A stretch of DNA of 64,000 nt, taken from assembly GCA_016932415.1 (NCBI GenBank), contig JAFGCX010000020.1, positions 62,001 to 126,000 of the forward strand. Reading direction: 5' to 3'. This document shows, one piece after another, positions 58,761 to 64,000 of this stretch. The notes under the pieces were generated by a model. It was given only the letters and a program-made list of their open reading frames with translations. It was not told the DNA's origin and did not search any database. Position numbers and translations under genes: made by a program. The DNA is from Candidatus Krumholzibacteriota bacterium. GTDB lineage: Bacteria > Krumholzibacteriota > Krumholzibacteriia > Krumholzibacteriales > Krumholzibacteriaceae. Every line of letters starts with the position of its first letter. Position 1 is the first letter of the stretch.

Positions 58761-59876
58761 TCACGGCAGACAGATATCAAGCGTTTTCTCAGCTAAACGC
58801 CTTATTCCGTTATCAACCAATAATTTGTCATATATACTTATCAAGCTCTCAGAGATATTTCTATATCTTTCCGCGTCGGTCAGGACAGAGAGTGTTTCGC
58901 CGGCGATCCTCTCGGCTGTCGCGTCCGATTGAATCAGTTCCGGCATAAGCGTCTTTCCAGCGAGCAGATTCGGCATCGCGATCCATCTGACCTTGACGAG
59001 GAGGCGTCCTATCAGGTGCGTGATCGCTGAACTTTTATATATCACTACCGCGGGAGTACCCGAGATCGCTGTCTGAAGGGTCACAGTGCCTGAAGATGCT
59101 ATAACAAAGTCCGCTTCGTCGAGCATACTCGAAGCATCCTCGCGTATCTCGACAGAATCCCTGATATCGGCGGGAATCGATTCCCTGTCGATATCGATCA
59201 GCGGGGCAGCTCCGATGATAAAATTCGCAGAGGGAATCGAAGAGCGGATGATCCTCGCCGCTGAAAGAAGCAGCGGCAAATGTTTCGAGACCTCCTGTTT
59301 CCTGCTTCCGGGAAAGAGCAATATCAATAATCCGTCCCGATCCCTTCCTATCTCCTTCGGCCTGCCGGGAGGCCGAATCGTATCTGTCATGGGATGACCG
59401 GCATAAAAGACTTCTATCCCGGCTTCTTTGAAATACTTCTCCTCGAAAGGAAATATCACCGCCATCATGTCGATCGAGCGCTTCATCTTCCTGATCCGCC
59501 ATCCACCCCAGGCCCAGACCTGCGGGGAGATAAAATAGATGACCGGCACCCCTCTCTTTCGCGCGTATCTTGCGACCCTGAGATTCAATCCAGGGTAATC
59601 TACCGGGATGAAAAGTCCGATATCGCCGCTGTCGATAAGCCTTCTAAGCTTTTTTTCGAGAGCGATTATCTTCGGCAGTCCGGTTATTATCTCGGAAAAA
59701 CCCATGAAAACGAATTCTTCCATGGGAAAAATGACGCGCGCGCCCGCAGCAGCAAGCTCTTTCCCGCCCATGGCTACGATCGGGCGGTCGGGGTCGAGTC
59801 GTTTCAATTCCGCCACAAGGCGAGCGCCATGCTCATCACCGCTCGTCTCGCCGCATGTCATAAGGATAGACTTCAT
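58761..59876 (-). CDS. lpxB: lipid-A-disaccharide synthase
   Basis: The 371-residue GT19 enzyme joins UDP-2,3-diacylglucosamine and lipid X. It begins ILMTCGETSGDEHGARLVAEL, the LpxB signature, then MGGKELAAAGARVIF, VDYPGLNLRVARYARKRGVP, YFISPQVWAWGGWRIRKMKR and LLLFPGSRKQEV. The donor site follows with ASSGTVTLQTAISGTPAVVIYK. Length is normal. It lies 4 bases from the oxidoreductase gene. Confidence 0.94.
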   Translation of the reverse strand: MKSILMTCGETSGDEHGARLVAELKRLDPDRPIVAMGGKELAAAGARVIFPMEEFVFMGFSEIITGLPKIIALEKKLRRLIDSGDIGLFIPVDYPGLNLRVARYARKRGVPVIYFISPQVWAWGGWRIRKMKRSIDMMAVIFPFEEKYFKEAGIEVFYAGHPMTDTIRPPGRPKEIGRDRDGLLILLFPGSRKQEVSKHLPLLLSAARIIRSSIPSANFIIGAAPLIDIDRESIPADIRDSVEIREDASSMLDEADFVIASSGTVTLQTAISGTPAVVIYKSSAITHLIGRLLVKVRWIAMPNLLAGKTLMPELIQSDATAERIAGETLSVLTDAERYRNISESLISIYDKLLVDNGIRRLAEKTLDICLP

Positions 59877-59880
59877 ATCC

Positions 59881-60852
59881 CTACCGATCGGTCTTGATGC
59901 TTTCGATTACCTTCTCAGCGATGATGAGGGCGTTGAGGCCTTCCTCTCCCGTGACTTCCGGATCATTACCTCTCCTTACCGCTTCAAGAAACGATTCTAT
60001 CTCCATCATCAGGGGTTCGCTTTGATCAACTTCTATATCAAGCTTCTCAATGAACGATCTCGGATCGGATGATAGCCTGTCCATCGAGATATTATCCGCC
60101 TTTGAGAAAGCCTCGATCTCCTTCGCCCTGAAATCGGCCGAGACATAGATATTCTCCTGAAAGAACCGGATCTTCCTGAGAGGTTCTCTCGAGATCCTTG
60201 ATGATGTCAGGTTCGCCACGCAACCGCTTTCGAATTCAAGACGCGCGTTGACGATATCCGGTTCACCGGTGAGGATCGCCGCCCCGGAAGCCTTCAGGTC
60301 TACGAGTTTTTCCCCGCCGAGGATATCAAGGACAAGATCGATATCATGTATCATAAGGTCGACCACTACAGAGACGTCGATCCCTCTTGGAACGAAAGTG
60401 CCGAGGCGGTGGGATTCGATGAAAAGAGGCCTGTTGATAAGTTTTCTAACAGCCTTGTATGTCCCGTTGAATCTTTCTATATGACCAACCTGGAATACCA
60501 GTCCCCTGTTTAGGGCGAGATCTACCATCTTGCGGCCCTGGATCGAATCTGAAGCGATCGGTTTCTCCACGAGAACGTGTACATCTTTGCCAAACGCTTT
60601 CATTACCGAATCAAAATGATCGGTCGCGGGAGTACAGATACTTACAACGTCGCAGATATCGAGAAGTTCTTCGTCCGTAGCGCAGACTGTCGCGTCATAC
60701 TCTCCGGCGATCTTTTCGGAGCGGTCCTTCATGATATCGTAAAGGTAAACTCCGCTGATATTCGAGGAGGAGTGGTACAGCCTGGCGTGATTCTTTCCCA
60801 GGCTTCCAGTGCCTATTACACCTGCCTTGATGCTCCGTGCCGGATCGTTCAT
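59881..60852 (-). CDS. Gfo/Idh/MocA-family oxidoreductase in the lipid A operon
   Basis: The 323-residue NAD(P)-binding protein has GVIGTGSLGKNHARLYH (Rossmann), CTPATDHFDSV, VLVEKPIASDS (the family's E-K-P with catalytic Lys) and the C-terminal beta-sheet domain with DVSVVVDLMIHDIDLVLDIL (His of H-D). Its place between lpxA and lpxB recalls GnnA, which oxidises the 3-OH of UDP-GlcNAc for 2,3-diamino lipid A. The partner transaminase GnnB is not in view, so this remains a hypothesis. Another role in UDP-sugar oxidation is possible. Confidence 0.83.
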   Translation of the reverse strand: MNDPARSIKAGVIGTGSLGKNHARLYHSSSNISGVYLYDIMKDRSEKIAGEYDATVCATDEELLDICDVVSICTPATDHFDSVMKAFGKDVHVLVEKPIASDSIQGRKMVDLALNRGLVFQVGHIERFNGTYKAVRKLINRPLFIESHRLGTFVPRGIDVSVVVDLMIHDIDLVLDILGGEKLVDLKASGAAILTGEPDIVNARLEFESGCVANLTSSRISREPLRKIRFFQENIYVSADFRAKEIEAFSKADNISMDRLSSDPRSFIEKLDIEVDQSEPLMMEIESFLEAVRRGNDPEVTGEEGLNALIIAEKVIESIKTDR

Positions 60853-60883
60853 TATATCTCCTGGTTTAAACTGGTAAGAACGG

Positions 60884-61660
60884 TCACTTGGTCAGCCCGC
60901 GCCTCGAATTGCAGATAAATTCAAGGAGAGTCCTGATCTCTTCCGTCTGATCAAGCTCCTCTTTGATCTTTTCGGCGGCCTGGGTGACATTCAATTCGCT
61001 GCGGTAGAGATATACGTACGCTTTTTTAAGAAGAGCCCTGGTCTCCAGACTGAATCCGCGGCGTTCAAGCCCGACGCTGTTAAGCCCGCTTACTTTAGGT
61101 GGATTACCGGCGAATTTGAAGTAGGGCGGGATGTCTTTTGGTATCCTGCTGCCGCCTCCGATGAAAGCGTGCGCCCCGATCGATACGAACTGGTGAACAG
61201 GGACCATACCACCGATGATCGCCCAGTCATTGACGGTGACGTGTCCCGCCAGATTCACCGCGTTGGAGAGTATGACCCTGTTTCCGATCACGCAGTTATG
61301 CGCGATATGAACGTAGGCCATGAGCAGACAGTTGTCTCCAACCAGCGTGCTCTCTCCCTCACCTACCGCCGCGTTGATAGTGACGAATTCCCTTATCACA
61401 TTATCGTTGCCTATCCTTACATGGCTTTTTTCGCCGCCGAACTTCAGATCCTGTGGAGGTGCCCCTATCGCCGCGCCGTGAAAGATCGTATTCCCGCTTC
61501 CTATAGATGTATGACCTTCTATCAGGACATTGCTTCCGACTTTCGTTCCATCTCCTATCGACACATCCTTGCCGATTACCGAGAATGGACCTACTTCTAC
61601 CTTATCACCGATCCTGGCATCCTTATGTATAATAGCTGAATCATGAATCAACCCTGGCAT
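60884..61660 (-). CDS. lpxA: UDP-N-acetylglucosamine acyltransferase
   Basis: The 258-residue trimeric left-handed beta-helix enzyme performs the first acylation of lipid A synthesis. Hexapeptide repeats run from LIHDSAIIHKDARIGDKVEV to about residue 190. The catalytic His is in LLMAYVHIAHNCVIGN, and GLNSVGLERRGFSLE starts the helical C-terminal domain that binds acyl-ACP. ATG 61660 has GGAGGG at good spacing; a GTG at 61675 would add five residues and overlap lpxC/fabZ. Confidence 0.94.
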   Translation of the reverse strand: MPGLIHDSAIIHKDARIGDKVEVGPFSVIGKDVSIGDGTKVGSNVLIEGHTSIGSGNTIFHGAAIGAPPQDLKFGGEKSHVRIGNDNVIREFVTINAAVGEGESTLVGDNCLLMAYVHIAHNCVIGNRVILSNAVNLAGHVTVNDWAIIGGMVPVHQFVSIGAHAFIGGGSRIPKDIPPYFKFAGNPPKVSGLNSVGLERRGFSLETRALLKKAYVYLYRSELNVTQAAEKIKEELDQTEEIRTLLEFICNSRRGLTK

Positions 61661-61671
61661 TATTCCCTCCA

Positions 61672-62979
61672 TCACCGTTCCACCAATGTCGATGTAAGAT
61701 CTGCTTCGGCGACGATTTTTCCATCAACGTATGCCAGACCGCGCATCTTGCAGAATCTTTTCTTAAGCGATTTCAATTCAAGTTCGAATCTCACCTGGTC
61801 TCCCGGAACAACCGGTTTTCTGAACTTGGCGTTATTGATACTCATGAAATATACGAGGTATTTCTCATGGTCATCTACTGACGAGAAGAGAAGAATACCG
61901 CCTGTCTGGGCCATCGCTTCGATTATCAGAACGGCCGGCATTATAGGGTGCCCGGGAAAATGCCCGATGAAGAAAGGCTCATTTATAGTAACATTCTTTA
62001 TTCCGACGACCCTCTTCTTGTCCTCAAGCTCAAGTATCCTGTCAATCAGGAGGAAGGGGTACCGGTGGGGCATGATATCCATTATCCTGTTTATATCCCA
62101 GTGGTTGCCAGACTTGACGATTGTCCTTTCAGCCTGATCGCGTTTGTCGCTCAGTAAACGGGCGAATTCCAGGTTGTAATTGTGCCCCGATCTTATGGCT
62201 ATTATATGACCTTCGACAGGGGCTCCGGCAAAAGTAAGATCACCTATGATATCGAGTATCTTGTGCCTTACGAACTCATCCTTGAACCGCAATGGCTCCT
62301 TGTTCATAATCCCGTTTTCATCGACAACAACAGCGTTTGCAAGACTTCCGCCCTTAATCAGTCCTTCCGCCTTCAGCATATCGACATCTGACATAAGCGC
62401 GAAGGTGCGGGCGGGAGCTATCTCCTTTGCGAATATCTCCGGATTGATATCTATCGAGAGGAACTGCGTCCCTATGTGGACATTATCATACTCGATCGTA
62501 AAACTGATCCTCAGCCCATCGTATGGCAGAGCTATCAGTTCGGCATCATCCCTCTGGTAGGCGACCGGGGTATCTATCTTGAAATACCTTACCGCTTCTT
62601 CCTGTTCTTCTATTCCGGTGGCAAGGAACTTCTCCACCAGTGACGCGACACTTCCGTCCTTCGGTTCAGGGGGCTCCTCGGCATCGATCTCGACCACGAG
62701 GTTGTCTATCTGCAGTCCCGCGACTGCCGCCAGGAAATGCTCGACTGTATGGATCACCGCGTCGCCGTTGACTATGGTAGTGTTCCGTTTGACTTCCCTG
62801 AGATCTATATATTCAGCCGTTGCCGGGATCTCGACTACGGGATCAAGATCGACTCTTCTAAAGACGATACCTGATCCGGGAGGCGATGGGAGAAATCTTG
62901 TTTTGACGCTTTTCCCTGTATGAAGTCCTGTCCCGATATATTCGAATGCTTTTTTAATCGTCTTTTGATTGCGGATCAA
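61672..62979 (-). CDS. lpxC/fabZ: bifunctional UDP-3-O-acyl-GlcNAc deacetylase / 3-hydroxyacyl-ACP dehydratase (LpxC-FabZ)
   Basis: The 435-residue fusion has LpxC in residues 1-285: [15 protein letters not shown], the zinc histidine in [14 protein letters not shown], then [13 protein letters not shown] (His and Asp ligands) and the catalytic His in [14 protein letters not shown]. FabZ occupies about 290-435: [17 protein letters not shown] with the active His, and [20 protein letters not shown] with the Glu helix. LpxC commits the cell to lipid A; FabZ competes for the same 3-hydroxyacyl-ACP. The fusion is typical of FCB bacteria. TTG 62979 gives the normal LpxC N-terminus; TTG 62997 is possible. 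Confidence 0.94.
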   Translation of the reverse strand: MIRNQKTIKKAFEYIGTGLHTGKSVKTRFLPSPPGSGIVFRRVDLDPVVEIPATAEYIDLREVKRNTTIVNGDAVIHTVEHFLAAVAGLQIDNLVVEIDAEEPPEPKDGSVASLVEKFLATGIEEQEEAVRYFKIDTPVAYQRDDAELIALPYDGLRISFTIEYDNVHIGTQFLSIDINPEIFAKEIAPARTFALMSDVDMLKAEGLIKGGSLANAVVVDENGIMNKEPLRFKDEFVRHKILDIIGDLTFAGAPVEGHIIAIRSGHNYNLEFARLLSDKRDQAERTIVKSGNHWDINRIMDIMPHRYPFLLIDRILELEDKKRVVGIKNVTINEPFFIGHFPGHPIMPAVLIIEAMAQTGGILLFSSVDDHEKYLVYFMSINNAKFRKPVVPGDQVRFELELKSLKKRFCKMRGLAYVDGKIVAEADLTSTLVER

Positions 62980-64000
62980 TATCCGATCCTTTCTCAAGAG
63001 CTTCTACTCTTTTCTGAAGATCCCTGAAATTTTTCAGAAGATCGGGAAGCCTTGTACTCGCCGCGTATATTTTTCTGGCGAAAGAATGCTCCCTCGCCGG
63101 ATAACCTGAAACAGTCGTGCCGGGTGGAATCGATTTGGTCACTCCCCCCTGAGCGCCGACCATTGCTCCTTCACCTATTTTTATATGCCCCACCAGGCCG
63201 GCCTGGCCCGCCAGCACGACATTCTTTTCCAGTTCCGTACTCCCTGAAACTCCCACCTGGGCGGCAAGAACAGAATTATTTCCAATAACGACGTTATGCG
63301 CTATCTGGACTAGATTGTCGATCTTCGAGCCGCTCTGTATAAGGGTCACTCCTGTCGTCGCCCTGTCCACAGTCGTATTGGCCCCTATCTCGACATCATC
63401 CTCGATCCTTACAATACCTATTTGCGGGATCTTGTGGTGCTCGCAACCCTGCTTCGCGTAACCAAAACCATCGCTTCCTATCACAGTCCCGGAATGAATG
63501 ATCACCCTGTCGCCGATCTCGCAGTTCTCCCTGATGATCACATGAGCGTAAAGAAGGCAATCTTCTCCGATCCTCACATCGCCGGAAACAACGGTCAGAG
63601 GAAGAATTGTGCTTCTGTCCCCGATTACCGCATTATCGCCGATTACAACATATGCACCTATCGAGACATCCGACCCGATAGAAGCGCTCCCGGAGATCAC
63701 CGCGGTCCCGTGAATTCCCCTCGGGTACCTTTCCATAGGGCTTTGGGAAAAAAGAGTCACGACCTTCAGAAAAGCAAGATACGGATTATCGACCGTGATC
63801 ACAGGACCCTTGAAATTGCCGTTGCCTGCCGCTATAAGCGCCGAAGCCTTAGTCGAAGCAAGATACGATTCATATTTCGAATTGGCCAGAAAGGTTATCT
63901 GCCCTTTTCCCGCTTCCTTTATACCGGCCACGCCGGTTATCCTGACTGTAGGATCACCTTCTACTTCACCGCCGACGACCCGGGCAAGTTCTTCAAGAAT
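62954..64000 (-). CDS. lpxD: UDP-3-O-acylglucosamine N-acyltransferase, 5' end beyond the window
   Basis: At least 348 residues are present; the gene enters from the right edge at about codon 5-15 of a normal LpxD ([20 protein letters not shown]). The uridine-binding N-terminal domain ([17 protein letters not shown]) is followed by hexapeptide repeats from [20 protein letters not shown]. The catalytic His lies in [15 protein letters not shown], preceded by the [19 protein letters not shown] loop. It N-acylates UDP-3-O-acylglucosamine after LpxC. The last residues form a short coiled coil ([13 protein letters not shown]). It overlaps the lpxC/fabZ start. Confidence 0.94.
   Translation of the reverse strand: MLEELARVVGGEVEGDPTVRITGVAGIKEAGKGQITFLANSKYESYLASTKASALIAAGNGNFKGPVITVDNPYLAFLKVVTLFSQSPMERYPRGIHGTAVISGSASIGSDVSIGAYVVIGDNAVIGDRSTILPLTVVSGDVRIGEDCLLYAHVIIRENCEIGDRVIIHSGTVIGSDGFGYAKQGCEHHKIPQIGIVRIEDDVEIGANTTVDRATTGVTLIQSGSKIDNLVQIAHNVVIGNNSVLAAQVGVSGSTELEKNVVLAGQAGLVGHIKIGEGAMVGAQGGVTKSIPPGTTVSGYPAREHSFARKIYAASTRLPDLLKNFRDLQKRVEALEKGSDIDPQSKDD

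Noticed and set aside
1-64000. CRISPR arrays, tRNA, rRNA, transposases, phage genes
   Set aside because: None seen on reading; no regularly spaced repeats other than the two attC-like copies, and no transposase or integrase motif in any convincing frame.

Overview
The window is the chromosome of a Gram-negative (diderm) bacterium and is almost wholly devoted to the cell envelope. An LpxC-FabZ fusion, an lpxD-lpxC/fabZ-lpxA-oxidoreductase-lpxB-acyltransferase-lpxK run, a DUF3108 protein, a GldA/GldF/GldG-type ABC operon with DUF4340, a DUF5683-like protein and a GWxTD-domain lipoprotein (now a pseudogene) together suggest a member of the FCB superphylum or a neighbouring uncultured phylum. This is inference from gene content; no rRNA or tRNA gene is visible.

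Layout. 1-2.2 kb: dTDP-rhamnose genes (rmlC-like and rmlD on +, rmlA on -). 2.4-18.2 kb: an exopolysaccharide (EPS) locus, nearly all on the - strand, reading from a priming sugar-phosphate transferase through OPX, chain-length, ExeA-like and CpsD-like export/regulatory proteins to a nucleotidyltransferase-like protein, an alkaline-phosphatase-fold protein, a Wzx flippase, a GT2/small-flippase/GT-C membrane module and glycosyltransferases. Its leader (18.2-18.4 kb) has a sigma-70-type promoter, a 5'-terminal hairpin, an intrinsic terminator touching the Shine-Dalgarno sequence, and an upstream arm able to compete with that terminator. 18.4-26.7 kb: a deoxyhypusine-synthase-like protein, a DUF3108 protein, a run of very small membrane proteins next to a sodium:solute symporter, and a large secreted GH92 mannosidase.

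26.7-28.9 kb is an AT-rich island holding two 130-bp structured repeats that look like integron attC sites. They are spaced like gene cassettes, with one membrane-protein gene between them and a broken GWxTD gene after them. 28.9-39.2 kb is a lipopolysaccharide-core operon (GT4 and GT9 transferases, heptose-1-phosphate adenylyltransferase, MsbA-like exporter) ending upstream at lon. 39.3-44.1 kb holds small lipoproteins, a GT39-type transferase, a DUF72 protein and a tail-anchored zinc-ribbon protein. 44.4-49.0 kb is the Gld-type ABC operon. 49.1-51.8 kb is an AmmeMemoRadiSam pair carrying export signals. 51.8-56.0 kb holds a spermidine-synthase-like membrane protein, a Minf_1886-family protein and nadB. 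56.2-56.9 kb is a lipoprotein behind a good sigma-54-type promoter. 56.9-64.0 kb is the lipid A operon, running off the right edge inside lpxD.

The genes cooperate in making lipid A and its core, flipping and exporting polysaccharide, and feeding both with activated sugars. Most - strand genes overlap by a few bases or lie within 30 bp of each other, so long operons are likely. Gaps over about 150 bp were read for promoters and hairpins, which are listed where supported. No CRISPR array, rRNA, tRNA, integrase, transposase or exosortase gene was found.
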